DNA from: Muscardinus avellanarius
Lineage: Eukaryota; Chordata; Mammalia; Rodentia; Gliridae
Direction of reading: 5' to 3'
Length of the DNA: 64,000 bases
Assembly: GCA_963383645.1 (NCBI GenBank)
Contig: OY726569.1
Span: 80,320,211-80,384,210 of the forward strand
Under the pieces are notes generated by a model. It had not been told where the DNA came from, ran no database searches, and was given only the letters and a program-made list of their open reading frames with translations. Made by a program: the position numbers and the translations under genes. Positions 23,900-36,169 of the stretch are shown here, piece after piece; position 1 is the first letter of the stretch; each line of letters opens with the position of its first letter.

Positions 23900-24020
23900 T
23901 GTTCATGAATTGAACAAATATTTGATGTCCTGCTTTGTACTAGGTAGGAAGGCTGCATCCCAGCCTTGCCCTGAGCGTTTGATACTCCCAAGTAAGGTGG
24001 GGAACGGGAGGGTAGCAGCT
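23900..24020 (-). repeat. L2 fragment (weak)
   Basis: GTTCATGAATTGAACAAATATTTGATG followed by TGTACTAGG resembles the reverse complement of the L2 end. Confidence 0.4.
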
Positions 24021-24507
24021 GTCTGCTTGCTTTTTCCCCTTTGGAAAGGTGACAGGCTCCTGGGTATTTCTGTTGCTTCAGTCAGCACAAGAGCAAGGAG
24101 GAGCTTGACTATAGTTTCAGAGCCTTAAGCCTCACCTCATGCTCCAGATCCACAAAAGAGCAGCTGAGAATGGTGCTAGCTCTGCCACCAATTGCTCCTC
24201 TCCTGTTGTTAATCCCTTTAATTCTGCCGGTCCTTCGCACCGCTCTCCTGACACCCTCCTGTTGCCTGGTCGTGATATGATTGAACAAGTGGTTTGGACT
24301 TTGAAAGGTGACTCTTAGAGATGCCTCGAGTGACCCCGCCCCTGCAGGCGGGATGCTCTTGCTGTGCAGTTCTGCCGAGCACTAGAGGTTGTCCCTGGGA
24401 TCAAGATCACTAGGAAGACCGCTTGAAACTTCCGGCCCTTACAGAAAAGTTTATATTCTGATGCTTGAGTTATTAAATCATGGCACTTATTAGCTTGGTG
24501 ATGAATT

Positions 24508-24534
24508 ACACACACACACACACACACACACACA
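24508..24534. repeat. (CA)n microsatellite
   Basis: About 13 CA units with no SINE attached. Confidence 0.95.
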
Positions 24535-25644
24535 TAAATGAATGTATGGGAGGATGCACGCACATTTCTGCTGTAATTTGTCATTACCTGGTCAAGTTGT
24601 TACCATTTTACTTAAAAATTTATCCATCTCTTTTATTAATCCTACCTTTTAAGGAAAAAAGTAAAAGTCACTTTTCAGTCTGCACAGACTCTCCTTTTGG
24701 ACTCTTTTTCAAAGAGCTCTAGAGTCAAACTTTTTCTAATTTCTCCCTCTCCCCAGATTTGATGAATTTACCAGTATTCCAGATTACATTTACCAGTGAC
24801 TAGTCTTAGTGGCATGTGAGCTGTGGATGGGAATCCAGCTGCGTCCTGGGGTGAAGGAAGTGTTGCGCACTGGCCTGCCGGGACCGCCCTGTGCCTGGTG
24901 ATGGGGAGAGGACGTTAAGGGAGCCTCCTCTGTCCCAGGAGCTCACTCCCCTTAGTGCTGGAGGAGGGGAGCAGCAGGAAATGGAATGTGCCCTGGTCAT
25001 GGGAGTTTTGAAAGAAACAAAGCTTGCGCCGATGAAGAGCAGGTTAATCCCGCTAGTTCATTTCCCTTTCAGAAAGAGCAGGCAGGACAGTGATATGAAG
25101 TATTTGGTTTCACATCTGTTCCAGGAATTATTCTCGGCATAAATCCATTTTTCTTTTAAGCGTCCCAGGAGCTCCTCCTCCTGCCCATCCTCCCAGTTTA
25201 TTTCATGGCCACAGAGCAGCTGACATGCTTGCAGAGAGATCATCTTGTCATTGTTACCAAAGTGGGGGATCTGTAAGTCTTGGAAGTCAGAATCTCCAGT
25301 GATCAGTGATACCAGTGTTGTGCTCTGCTCTCCAAGAAGAGTTTAGAATAAAAAGCGAATGGCAGACCAGCAGTGTGTAGGAAAAGGATCCAACTTAAAA
25401 TTGGAAAAAGTAGATTTCATCTCAATTATTTCTGCTATTTCTGTGACCTCAGGCCAGTCACCAAAGCTCTTTGAACTCCGGGTCTTCAGCTGTCAAATTA
25501 GGACGGTGTTTCCCAAGTCTGTTCATAATACTGCAAGCTTTCACAGTCCAGTCAGCTTGAGACATGCTTTTTACCCCATGCTACTTCTTAATGACTCATA
25601 ATACATCACTGTAGTACAGAATCTGAAGAATTGTGTGCACACAC

Positions 25645-25820
25645 CCAATACTGGAGATCAAACCCAGGGGTGTCCTACCACTGAGCTATACCCCAAAGCC
25701 CAGTTTTTTTAAAACAGGGTCACACTAAGTTTCTGTGTGCTACACGCCTCAAATCTGTGATACTCTTGACTCAGCCTACCAAGTATTGTGATTAAAGGCA
25801 TATGCCACTATACCCAGCTG
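25645..25820 (-). mobile_element. B1-dID-like SINE, old type A
   Basis: CTGGAGATCAAACCCAGGGG to ATGCCACTATACCCAGCTG. Confidence 0.8.
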
Positions 25821-25959
25821 ATCCATGTATCTGAAGTGGTGGTCTTTAACAATGTTGAGTTTCAGGTAATGTTGGCCTCTTCCTTTCTACCTCTGCTCCT
25901 TCTTAGTCTCTCTCATAAAGCTGCTCATCCTCACGTACTTGTTAATTTTCATCCTTCTC

Positions 25960-26413
25960 TAGGATCCCGTGTCTTCAGATGTTAAGTCCAATCTCATTCA
26001 CATCCAGGGCCTTAGCTGAGACCTAATCACTTTTTGTTTGAATTACCGCAGTATTCTCTACTCTACTCTCTACCCACAGTTTCCTCTTCACTGCCCTTAA
26101 AGTGATCTTTTAAACACATTTAGGTTATGATGCTTCCTACTAATCAGTCCTCAAACCTCCTTTTAAAGTGTAGACTCCTGCACCGCGTTGCCAGGGCCGC
26201 CCGTGGTCTTCCTCTTTCCCCATCCCCTGACACATGCCTTTAACCCAGTCACTCTGACCACGCGCCATGCTGCTCAGATGCCATGCTATCTTTATTCTTC
26301 CTAGAAATACCATCAATTCCTGTAGCAACCTTGACCTTCCTCTGGATATAATTTGCTAAAACATTATTTCATTTCATTTCACTTCACTTGTTGGCCTCTA
26401 CCACTAGTTTATA

Positions 26414-26463
<50 letters not shown>

Positions 26464-26760
26464 GGGGGTGGAACCCAGGGGCTTTTCTACCTCCAGGCTA
26501 TACTCCCCGACCTATTTTATGCTTAATTTGGAAACAGGGTCTCACTAAGTTTCTGAGAGCCTCACTAAGTAGCTGAGGCTGGATTCAAACCTGTGTCATC
26601 CTCCTACCTCAGCCTCCCAAGCCCTGTGATTACAAGCGTGCACCACCACGCCCGGCTAGTTTATAAGTTTCTAAAGGAACTAGGAACTGTGTTACGCACC
26701 TCTGTATCACCAGCACCTTTCATGTACGGGGCATTCTCAGTAAGAGAATGTGGGATAAAA
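25960..26760 (+). repeat. L2 copy interrupted by SINE
   Basis: AGGTTATGATGCTTCCTACTAATC and CGCCCGTGGTCTTCCTCTTTCCCC on the left. GGAACTGTGTTACGCACCTC and ACCAGCACCTTTCATGTACGG on the right. The order fits L2; the SINE at 26416-26655 lies between. Confidence 0.6.
26416..26655 (-). mobile_element. Type B-like SINE with GT tail, inside L2
   Basis: (GT)n at 26416-26458 is the transformed tail. The body runs from TACTGGGGGTGGAACCCAGG to ACCACGCCCGGC. Target duplication CTAGTTTATAAG encloses both. Confidence 0.9.
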
Positions 26761-27252
26761 GATAAGTTTCTGTTGTTATTATAAGACTTAACATTCACCA
26801 AGTAAGTCTCTAGATAGTGTTATGATCTACTCTGCAATGTTCATACCTGTAAATTACAGATATTTTAATAACTGTTTTTCTACTTCTTTCTGTCCCTTGG
26901 ACTTCAAGGTAGAAGCAGAGAAACTCCATTCTTTTTTGCAATAAACTTTTTCCTGATATTACTATTTTACTTCAATCACTTTATTCAGGGAAACTTTATT
27001 AGGGGGAAATACTAGATATATGGTGGAGTACCTATCTTTAATAAGCTAAAGGTATTAAATCTGTCACTCACTAACTCACTATTAAAAGCATAAAGAGGCA
27101 GGTATAAATCTTCTAGAATCAACTCAGTAGCAAGCTAAGGTACCTGTATTTGTATTTACAAATATTTTCAGAATGCAGTTGTTTGCTTATATCTATTTCC
27201 TGTCTATCCCAGCACAGCCCCCACTGAAAGTATAAAGTAAATAAAATGTCAC

Positions 27253-27448
27253 GTCAGGGGTGAGAGCTCATGCCTGTAGTCCCAGTATTTGGGAGACTGA
27301 GACAGAAGGATTGCACATTTGAGGCCAGCCTCAGCAATTTAGAAGGCCCATGGCAACTTAGTGAGACTTGTTTCCAAAATAAAAAGGGCTAGGGGTGTGG
27401 CTCAGAGGTAGAGTACCCCTGAATTCAATACCCAGTTTCAGAGAGGAG
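27253..27448 (+). mobile_element. B1-dID-like SINE, diverged type A
   Basis: GAGCTCATGCCTGTAGTCCC head to AATTCAATACCCAGTTTC. Confidence 0.78.
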
Positions 27449-27526
27449 AGGGAAGGAGGGAGGGAGAAGAAGGAAATAAGAAAGGAAGGAAGTGAGGGGA
27501 GGAAGAGTTAAAGGAGGAGAAAGGGA
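27440..27526 (+). repeat. Purine-rich tail (GGAA/GGAG)n
   Basis: GAGAGGAGAGGGAAGGAGGG and similar purine-only bases follow the SINE. Confidence 0.75.
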
Positions 27527-27627
27527 CAGTTTGGGAATTTTGCCATGGTAGAGTGGATTCGACATCACCAACACAGGGACACTGACTGACTGGATCTATA
27601 AGCCATAATACCGTTTTGTGAAATTAA

Positions 27628-27740
27628 GAGGAGGCCATGCACCGCTTCCAGCACAAGTACGATGGGATCATCCTTCCTGGCAAATAAATTCCCGATTCTG
27701 TCCAAAAGGCCAATAAAATATTTTCATGAAATAAAAAAAG
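27628..27740 (+). pseudogene. RPL11: 5'-truncated RPL11 retrocopy fragment
   Basis: After a degraded GAGGAGGCCATG the frame reads HRFQHKYDGIILPGK and TAA (27685-27687). This is the C-terminus of ribosomal protein L11, where the functional protein has RWFQQKYDGIILPGK. The following bases match the short RPL11 3' UTR (AATTCCCG, then TCCAAAAGGCCAATAAA with its AATAAA at 27712-27717) and end in an A-rich tail. It is therefore a processed mRNA copy cut off at the 5' side, leaving only about 15 codons. It cannot make protein L11. I saw no clear target duplication. Confidence 0.85.
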
Positions 27741-27789
27741 ATTGTTATGATCAGGAAGAGGTAAAAATTTACATTTAGGATAAGCTTTT

Positions 27790-27979
27790 GTGTGTGTGTA
27801 TGTAGTACTGGGAATTAAACCCAGGGGCGTTATGTCTCTTAAGCTACACTCCCAGCCCAGTTTTACTTTTATTTTGAAACAGGTTAGGTTGGTGAGGGTC
27901 TCATACTTGCTGAGGCTGTCCTTGAACCTCTGATCCTCCTGCCTTAGCCTCCCAAATACTGGGAATATAGCGCCCGGCT
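27790..27979 (-). mobile_element. B1-dID-like SINE with GT tail
   Basis: GTACTGGGAATTAAACCCAG to TAGCGCCCGGC. Target duplication TTAGGATRAGSTTTT. Confidence 0.87.
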
Positions 27980-28405
27980 TAGGATGAGGTTTTCTGCTAG
28001 TGAAGAACATCTTAGGAACTGGACTGAACGGAGATGGTACAGTGACTCGGCTCCTTAAGTCTCAGTCTAATCCGGTGATTCTTAGCAGGTGGGATGGAGG
28101 GGTCCACGTCACAAGGGAATGGGGGAGAAGAGTAATATCACAGGTTAAAAGGGCAGAGTCAGATTCTAATACAATTTTATGTATGGAAAGTCAAAAGAAA
28201 TGTATAGTTTTCATGAACAATGTAAAGAAAGTAAAACTGGACAGAATCTTGTGGGCTGGTAGAGCCCAAGTCAGAAGCTGCTCTAATCAATATCTTATTG
28301 TTCATGGACATCATACGGGGTGGGGAGGGGGGGAGACTGGGTCAGAGATGGGCTGCAGTGCACCATGAGCCCCAGGGAGATGAGGCAGTCCAGAAAATCC
28401 AGTGA

Positions 28406-28697
28406 AGAGCCAGGCATGGTGGCGCACGCTTGTAATCTTAGTACTTGGGAGGCTGAGACAGGAAGATCACAGGTTTCATGGCCAGCCTCAGCTACTTAGT
28501 GAGGCTCTGCAACTTAGTGAGACCCTATTTCAAATAAAGAATAAAAAATAAGACTGGGGTGTAACTTGGAGGTAGAATGTCCCTGGGTTCCATCCCCAGT
28601 ACCACAGAAGGAAGGAAGGAAGGAAGGAAGGAAGGAAGGAAGGAAGGAAGGAAAAGGGAAAGGAAAGAAAGAGAGAGAAAGAGAGAGAGAAATAAAT
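28406..28697 (+). mobile_element. Type A SINE with GAAG microsatellite tail
   Basis: GCCAGGCATGGTGGCGCACG to CCATCCCCAGTACCACAG, then (GGAA)n and (GA)n to 28692. Perfect target duplication AAAATCCAGTGA. Confidence 0.92.
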
Positions 28698-28779
28698 AAA
28701 ATCCAGTGACGGATAATTAAAATGATTAAGGGGCCATATGGATTACTTTGGACGATAAGTATAAAATAGCAGACATATT

Positions 28780-28983
28780 GGCCGGGTGTGATGGCGCACG
28801 CATGTAATCCCCACGCTTGGGAGGCAGAGAAAGGAGGATCGCGCAGGTTCGAAGCCAGCCTCTCTGGCTTAAGAGACCCTGTTTCCAAATAAAATATAAA
28901 ATAGGTCTGGGAGTGTAGGCCGGAGGTAGAAGGGTTCCAGGTTCCATCCCCAGTACCAAAAACAATTCCATCCCCAGTACCAC

Positions 28984-28986
<3 letters not shown>
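28780..28986 (+). mobile_element. B1-dID-like SINE, type B, doubled tail
   Basis: CCCCACGCTTGGGAGGC, GGCTTAAGAGACCCTGTTTCC, and a 3' end in which TTCCATCCCCAGTACCA is present twice. An AT microsatellite follows. Confidence 0.9.

Positions 28987-29040
<54 letters not shown>
28987..29040. repeat. (AT)n microsatellite
   Basis: About 27 AT units joined to the 3' end of the type B SINE. Confidence 0.95.
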
Positions 29041-29043
<3 letters not shown>

Positions 29044-29319
29044 GGAGCCTTCAGAGAACTTATAGGAAGAACTTGACAAGAGAAGGATTGGTGATTGTTG
29101 AAGCCAAGTTTTAGTTCAGCAGATCCAGAAGACATCTGCTTTGTGGTGATGGAAGCTGACATCTGATTCCCAGTGAGTACACTGGGTTCCCAATAGCTGT
29201 GGCCTCTGAAATTAGCAGCACGGTCAGTGTCTGACCATCAGAGTCTATGTGGCAGAGCTGCCGTTATCCCAACCACACCCAGACTTCTCACCAAAAGCCC
29301 TCTTTTTTGTTGTTGTTGT

Positions 29320-29527
29320 TTCTTTTTTTTTTTTTTTTTTTTTTGGTGGTACTGGGGTTCCTGGAAGCCCTTCTACATCCGGGCTACACTCCCAAACCTA
29401 TTTTTGCATTTTTATTTGGAAACAGGGTCTCCTAAGCCAGCGCGCGGGGCTAGCTTCGAACCTGCGCGATCCTCCTGTCTCAGCCTCCCAAGCGTGGGGA
29501 TTACAAGCGTGCGCCACCACGCCCGGC
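29320..29527 (-). mobile_element. B1-dID-like SINE, type B, full length
   Basis: T-run, GGTGGTACTGGGGTTCCTGG to CGCCACCACGCCCGGC. Target duplication TTGTTGTTGTTTCTT. CpG-rich. Confidence 0.92.
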
Positions 29528-30171
29528 TGTTGTTGTTGTTTCTTAAGTGATGGTAAGAGGGGAAATTCTCCCTTTTCCTTTCAGAACACTACACTCCATG
29601 TGTTAAACTCCAGTAATTATCTCATGCTCATTGGAACTATCTCCCAGGTGGCCTTTGTTTTAAGAGAGGAAGAAGCTGTTTCCTGTTATCTCCTGGTTGC
29701 ACCATAACAAGATGACAGACTGATTCTAGGGTTCAGTTCACTTTTCTTTACAAAAAGCTGTGTTGTAGACAAGGTGAGGTTCTCATCAGATCCACACTAA
29801 GAAGGTGTCTTGGGGAATGCATATTTTTATAGATTACCTAAAGAATTCTCTTGGGGGGAAAAGTTTTCTAAAAGTAGATATTTTTGTGAATAAGGAATAA
29901 TTTATGAGATATATTTTTAAGTAAAAGATTTTTTAAAAGCCCACATCAATTATGCTCCTATTTGTATAAAAAGGAGAGGAGAGATTTATGGTTATATGTG
30001 ACTAAACTGTCATAAAAAAGGAACACACAGATATGTGCACAGACCAGTACCAGGCAGTACCTGCCTCCACCCTGGAGACCACAGAGGTGAGGGTGGAAAA
30101 GGCACTCTACCCTAATACACTTGGTATTGTTTAGGTTTTTTTTTTTTTAATTTTATGCATGAACTACTTAC

Positions 30172-30387
30172 TTTTTTTTTTTTTTGCAGTATTAAAGATG
30201 GAACCCAGGGGCATTCTACCTCCAAGCAACACCCCAGACCTATATTTTATTTTTTATTTTGAAACAGGGTCTCACTGAGTTGTGAAGTGCCTTACTAAGT
30301 AGTAGCTGAGGCTGTCCTCGAACCATAATCCTTCTGTCTCAGCCTCCCAAATGCTGGGATTACAAGTGTGCACCACCACACCCGGCA
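30172..30387 (-). mobile_element. B1-dID-like SINE, type A
   Basis: T-run, CAGTATTAAAGATGGAACCC to GCACCACCACACCCGGC. Confidence 0.87.
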
Positions 30388-30489
30388 TGGAATACTTTCA
30401 ATCAACACAAATAGATTTTTTAAAGTTTTATCAGAAGCAAAATTTAGATCATTATATATGTGTTTTCTAACAAAGTAACTTTAGTTTTC

Positions 30490-31110
30490 TTTTTTATTAA
30501 TTTTTTATTCATGCATTGTATTTATACATCATAATGGGGTTAAAAAAAAAACTTGTGTAGGCATAAATGCACACATCACCCAGCCAGCCCCCACCCAGTC
30601 CCCACCTCACTCCCTCCCCATCCCTCCCTCCCATGGTTTAGTGGTTGACTTCGATATGAATAAGTACATCATGCACTTTAAAGCATTTCCCTCTCCCCAC
30701 CTCCCATCCCCACAGTTAGGTTCCCTTATTTGCTCCTCTGTAGGATCTCTTTTTTCACCTGGAGTTCCTCCTATGACCCCATTCACCCTAGCTTTCACAT
30801 ATTAGGGAAAGCATCCAATTCCTTCCTTTTTTGTGACTGACTAATCTCACTTAGCATAAAGTCCTCAAGATCCATCCATTTACCTGAAAATATCGCCATT
30901 GTGTTTTTTTGATGGCTGAGTAAAATTCCATTGTGTACATATCCCACAGTTTTGTAATCCATTCATCTGTTGATGGACATCTTGGCTGGTTCCATAGTTT
31001 GGCTATGGTGAATTGTGCAGCTATGAACATAGATACACATACATTAGTTTGGTAGTTAGTTTGGTTTCCTTTCTTTTGGATAGATACTCGATCTTCTTTT
31101 TATCATTAAG
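30490..31110 (-). mobile_element. L1 3' end relic
   Basis: TCTCACTTAGCATAAAGTCC, AAAATTCCATTGTGTACATA and ATTCATCTGTTGATGGACATC are the reverse complement of the L1 ORF2/3' UTR junction. Confidence 0.8.
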
Positions 31111-31124
31111 TTTGAAAAAAGATA

Positions 31125-31270
31125 AACTATCATAATAACAAACACTATTTATTGAGCACCTGCCTATATCCCAGATACTATAATTTTTACACAAATTATC
31201 ACTTAGTCCTCACAGCCTTCACATGACAAATACTTCTTATGACCTTAGTTTTCACCTGAGACTTGTTATT
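31125..31270 (+). repeat. MIR fragment
   Basis: AACACTATTTATTGAGCACCTGCC, then ACTTAGTCCTCACAGCC. Confidence 0.6.
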
Positions 31271-31364
31271 CCTTCCTCTAGTTCTCTAAAACATACAGAG
31301 TTCCAAGATTAATTTCTTACCAAATGCCAACCAGCACTTTGCACCAGCACAGATGAGAATGGCC

Positions 31365-31775
31365 CTGTGTTAACTGTCGTCTCAGTAACAAATACCTGGG
31401 AAAAATAGCATAGAGGAGGAAAGGTGAACTTCGGCTTACAGTTTCAGAGGTTTCCATCATGGTCAGCTGGCTCCAGGGCAGAAGCAGAGGAAAGCTGCTC
31501 CACTCAAGGAAGCCAAGAAGAGAGGGAGACTGATGAAGGAGCCTGGGATGGAACCTAGTCCCCAAGGCCACGCACCCAGTGACCACTTCCTCTAACCATG
31601 CCCGCCTGCTCGCCCACCCATGGCCATTCAGCCGCCCATAGGTGCGTCCTCTGATGAGCTCAGAGCCCTCAGGACCCAGTCACTTCCCCAAGCCCACCTC
31701 TGGACGTGGCTGCATTCGGACTGAGGCGGCAGCTCAGGAATTTGGGGGAACCTTCCATATTTAAACAGCTCATTT
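31365..31775 (-). repeat. Unresolved interspersed repeat, LTR-like
   Basis: GGCTTACAGTTTCAGAGGTTTCC, GTCAGCTGGCTCCAG, CTCAGAGCCCTCAGGACCCAGTC and TTCCATATTTAAACA resemble a mammalian LTR (MaLR-type) in reverse. I could not name the family. The 89-aa frame here is not a gene. Confidence 0.35.
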
Positions 31776-31814
31776 TCTAAGGGTGCATTGGATCAATTCT
31801 ACCTTTGGATTTTT

Positions 31815-31817
<3 letters not shown>

Positions 31818-31862
<45 letters not shown>

Positions 31863-31873
31863 TGCGTGTGTGT
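31818..31873. repeat. (GT)n microsatellite
   Basis: About 20 GT units followed by GCGCGTGCGTGTG. Confidence 0.95.
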
Positions 31874-32089
31874 TTTCCTTTTCCTCTTAGCCTATCTAAT
31901 GTTTAATTCACTTTTAAAACTTTAGCTTTTATCTTCACTCTAAGGATCCTGACATCTGGGTACTATCCAGAACACATTTGATTATAAGCAACTGACCCAA
32001 CACCAAAACCTAAAGAAAGGGAGTATTTATGGACTCACATTTCTAGAGATAAAGATGAATCCAAGAACTTTGCCCCAGAGCTGGGCAAC

Positions 32090-32596
32090 TACCACTTTAC
32101 TTTCTGTCTCTTTGAATTTGACTACTCTAGGTAACTCTAATGAGTGGAATCATACAGTATTTCTCCTTTAGTGACTAACTTATTTCACTTAGTGTAATAT
32201 GTTCTCAAAGTTTACCTGTGTTGTAACATTATATCAGAAGTTTCTTCCTTTTTAAGGTTAAATAATATTCCTTTGCTTCTGTATGCTACTTTTGTTTATT
32301 CATTTATTCACTGAGGGACACTTAGATTGCTTCCACCTTTTGACTGTTGTGACTAATGCTGCTGTGAACGTGGTTATACAAATATGTGTTCAAACCAGGC
32401 ATGGTGGTGCACACTTGTAATCTCAGTACTTGGGAGGCTGAGACAGGAGTATCGCAGGTCTGTGCCCAGCCACAGCAACTTATCAAGGTCGTCTGCAACT
32501 TAAGGAGTGAGACCCTGTTTCAAAATAAAAGAATAAAAAATAGAGCTGGAGGCATAGCTCAGAGGTAGAATGCCCCTGACTTCTATCCCTAGTGTG

Positions 32597-32651
<55 letters not shown>

Positions 32652-32970
32652 CCTCCCTCCCTCCCTCCCTCCCTCCCTCCCTCTCTCCTCTCTCCTCTCT
32701 CCTCTCTCCTCTCCTCTCTCATACACACACACACTGTGTTCAAGTCCATGCTTTCATTTTGGGGGGCAATATCCACAGAAGTGGAATAGCTGGATGGCAT
32801 GGTGATTCTATTTTTTATTTTGAAGGATCTGTCTTTCTATTTCCCATAGTGGCTGCACTATTTCATTCTCACCATAGTGCAAAAGGTTCCTCTTTCTCTA
32901 TATGCTCACCAACACTTTTTGAGGTTTTGATAGTAGCCATTCTATTGCATGTGAGGTGGTTTTAAGTGCT
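32090..32970 (-). mobile_element. L1 3' end relic, split by SINE
   Basis: GGAATCATACAGTATTTCTCC, TTCTTCCTTTTTAAGG, GATTGCTTCCACCTTTTGAC and, after the SINE, ATAGTGGCTGCACTATTTC are reverse-complement L1 3' sequence. Confidence 0.82.
32395..32734 (+). mobile_element. Type A SINE with CT microsatellite tail, inside L1
   Basis: Body 32395-32595, then (TCTC)n, (CCCT)n and CA units to 32734. Target duplication TGTGTTCAA encloses all of it. Confidence 0.88.
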
Positions 32971-33588
32971 TTTGAATTAAGAGTTGGTAATTGGGATGAT
33001 ACTAGTGCAGCTGACAGAATTAGCCTGTGGATGTGTGGGACAGATAATACTGTTAATATTTGCAAAGTTGAGTTTGGGTGATGGCTGAACAGTAAGCTCA
33101 GAAGGGTCTTCTTAAAAAAAACAGGGAGAGTCAGAACCTGGTGTACAGTTTAGCCAACATCCTATAAAGATGCCTGTAAGCACCATGGGTTGCCAGATCC
33201 TCTGAGAAAGAGCAGCAGAACTCAAAAGACCAGGGAAAGGGAGACACAGAGGAGCCAGGAAGCAGCCTTGAGAAGCACTGGGTGTCTCAGGCTCTCAGGC
33301 CACAGGTGGGAGTGACTGGTGAGCTCACGTGCTGAGACCAATGGCTTTTCAATTGCCTGTAGAAGAAAAATTGTTAAATTAAGTCATCTTCATTAATAAT
33401 GCCCTGTAGCACCCTATGTTATGTCCAGAATGCTTTAATGTGAATTACCTTTATTTGGCCCTTCCAGAATCCAGTAATGTATTTAAATTATTCCCCATAG
33501 TATAGAGAAATGCAAAGAGACTGCAGTTTTCCTAAGGCTCTGGTGTACACGTCAGTTTCTCCAGATGATTGGTTCTAAAGGCCCAGAT

Positions 33589-33794
33589 GACAAGTGTCAT
33601 GGCACATGCCTGTAATCTCAGCACTTGAGAGGCTGAGACAGGACGATCACAGGTTGGAAGCCAGCCCCAGCAACTTAGTGAGGTTCTCAGCAACCTAGCG
33701 AAATCTTGTTTCAAAATAAACAATAAAACAGGGCTAGGAGTGTAGTTCAGAGGTAGAACACCACCCCTGAGTTCAAACTCCAGTACCACAAAAA

Positions 33795-33829
<35 letters not shown>

Positions 33830-33831
33830 AT
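33589..33831 (+). mobile_element. Type A SINE with (AAAT)n tail
   Basis: GTGTCATGGCACATGCCTG to CTCCAGTACCACA, tail 33793-33831. Target duplication GCCCAGAT. Confidence 0.87.
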
Positions 33832-35021
33832 GCCCAGATACTCACACAGTTCTTCCCTCCTGGTGCCCAGGGAGTTTGTCATCCCTGTCTCATTCAGCTT
33901 CTGGAAACAATATGCTGATCGCCCTCTGAACTAGTTGGAACTTGCTGGGTGATCACACCACAGCAGTGGTTTTTAAGATATAAATTATGCCTTAATATTG
34001 AATCATCCAGACAATTTAATGGGTCGCAGCTAGGCTCAGGACAGCCATTGGTACTTGTCTCTTCCCAGCTATGCTTTGGGCAGCTCCATGTTGGTTATTT
34101 GAACTTACTTATGATGGGAATCAGCCAACAACACAGAATTTGGGCTTTTGCCACAAGAGCCAGTTAAACATTTACTAGCACACTAAGGGTCACAGTGATC
34201 AACCACCACCCCCAACCCCTGTGGAACAGACTAGAATAGACGTAAAAATGCCAACGTCCAGGTATAGTAAATTAGCATGGTGAGACTCCTAAGTCATCAA
34301 GATATTTATGTGTGTGTTCAGTGACTACATAAGATGCATTTTTGATTATACACTGCAGTCCAAAAAAGTCTTAGAGTCACTGGTCTAGAGTCCCTCCATT
34401 TACTTCTGATCTTCCTCAGTAACGAAAAGCCTGCTCTTCTGATGGGTAAGCAAAGAACTGGCAGCCAGCACCGTGCTGACTCCCTGCTGTGCCTGCTATG
34501 GCAGGACAAGACTGAATTTCTATCAGACTAAAAGTTACTGTCTGCATAAATGAAAGCCCTACCTACATCAGCCTGCTCTTATGAACACAAAGCCATATAA
34601 AAATCCATTTTTAAACCCACTAAAGATCTTTTAGGGTAAGCAGAAAACAATAATCATTGGTATTATTAAAGCCCAAGGGTGAGAGCCGAGTGAAGGCAGA
34701 AAGCAGATACGAGCCCGCGGCAATGTTTAACTCCAGCACCCTCACTACAGAGCACTCTAGGAAGAAAGTAAGAGAATAACGAAACTTTTCATAAAGTAAG
34801 TCAATTTTCTTGTAATGCTTAATTTTTTATAAATCTAGATTTTATAGAGACAAATAGGTATACTTAGATGGATTATGCTTCAAAACTAGCATGTTAGTTA
34901 GATCCCAAGAACTTTGATTTAGATTAGCCTTGGAATTTTTAAGTATTCATTAAAGATTATTTTTTAAGTATCCTCATGCAAAAAAAAAAAAAGCAAAAAA
35001 AAAAAAAAACTTGTCAAACAT

Positions 35022-35228
35022 GTCCTAGCTACCTGGTTGGCTGAGGCAGGAGGATACCAGGTTCAAGACCAGCATTAGTAATGTAATGAGAACCTGTCTC
35101 AAAATTTAAAGGCTCAGGGATATAGCTCAGAGGTAGAATGTTACTGGGTTTAATCCCCAGTTCAGAGAAGAGAAGAGAGGAGACTAAGGAGGTGAGGAGA
35201 GGGAAGAGGAGGAGGAGGGAGGAAGGAA
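35022..35228 (+). mobile_element. Old SINE with purine tail
   Basis: GTTGGCTGAGGCAGGAGGAT, GGGATATAGCTCAGAGGTAG, then a GAGAGG-rich tail (35165-35228). Confidence 0.72.
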
Positions 35229-35391
35229 GGGTAGGCTACTCTGGAGGCTGAAGCAGGAAGATAACAAGTTTGAGGCTAGCCTTGGCAATTTAGCGAGACC
35301 CAGTCTTAAAAACAAAAAATTATAAAAGGTCTGGCAATGTAGCTAGTGATAGAGAACCCCTAGATTCAGTCTCTGGTACCAGAAAAAAAAA
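35229..35391 (+). mobile_element. Old SINE adjacent to the previous one
   Basis: GTAGGCTACTCTGGAGGCTG, GGCAATGTAGCTAGTGATAG, GTCTCTGGTACCAG and poly(A). Confidence 0.7.
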
Positions 35392-36169
35392 TTTACAATT
35401 TCTCTCTCTATTCCATGGTGTAATTTTATCTTGCCCATTTGCTGGTTTATTATAGTAAGAAAATTAAGGTTAAGGGGAACATAGCTTTTTATAAGTTTGT
35501 AAAAGTTAAATATATTTTCAGGAATAAATTATATGTATTTTTGGTAGATGAAGAATTAAGCTTATATTAAAACAATTAACAGAACTCCTTAAAAATAGTA
35601 TTTGATTAAAATTATGAACACGCATTTTCAAACAGAAAGCAAATCTCCCCCTCAGGCAGACATTTGAGCTCATGTTGCTTTTGACATCATGGCTTGAACC
35701 AGGTGCCTCCACTGTTGAATAGCAAGTTCAAAGGGTTTCTGGGCAGACCTGGAGCTTCCTGGGCTGTGCCGTCAGCAGCTCCCTTCCCGGCCACACTTCA
35801 GTTGCTCAGGGGCTGCCTTTGCTTGCAGCCGACCCTTCGCAGCTGTGCCTGGGCGCCTTGGTGTCACCCGGGCAGGGTTTCATGAAACGGATCCGATGCT
35901 CTTGGGCCTGTGTTGTTCATTCCTACATACTGGAGCCGTGCCCAGGAAGGTGAGGGCCAGCAGGTTGGCCCTCGCTCCCCAGCTGTCCCTTTCTATGAAT
36001 GTCACTCAAGATATAAATAAGTTGATTCATTCACCCCCTAACTCATCAAACCAGAACATTCCCAAAAGAGACCACCAGGCCACTCTAGGTCTGTTGGGAA
36101 GGCCTTAGAGGCAGATCTAAGAGAAAATTCTTTATATTTGGATAATTTTATAAATGAGTTGTCTTCCTT

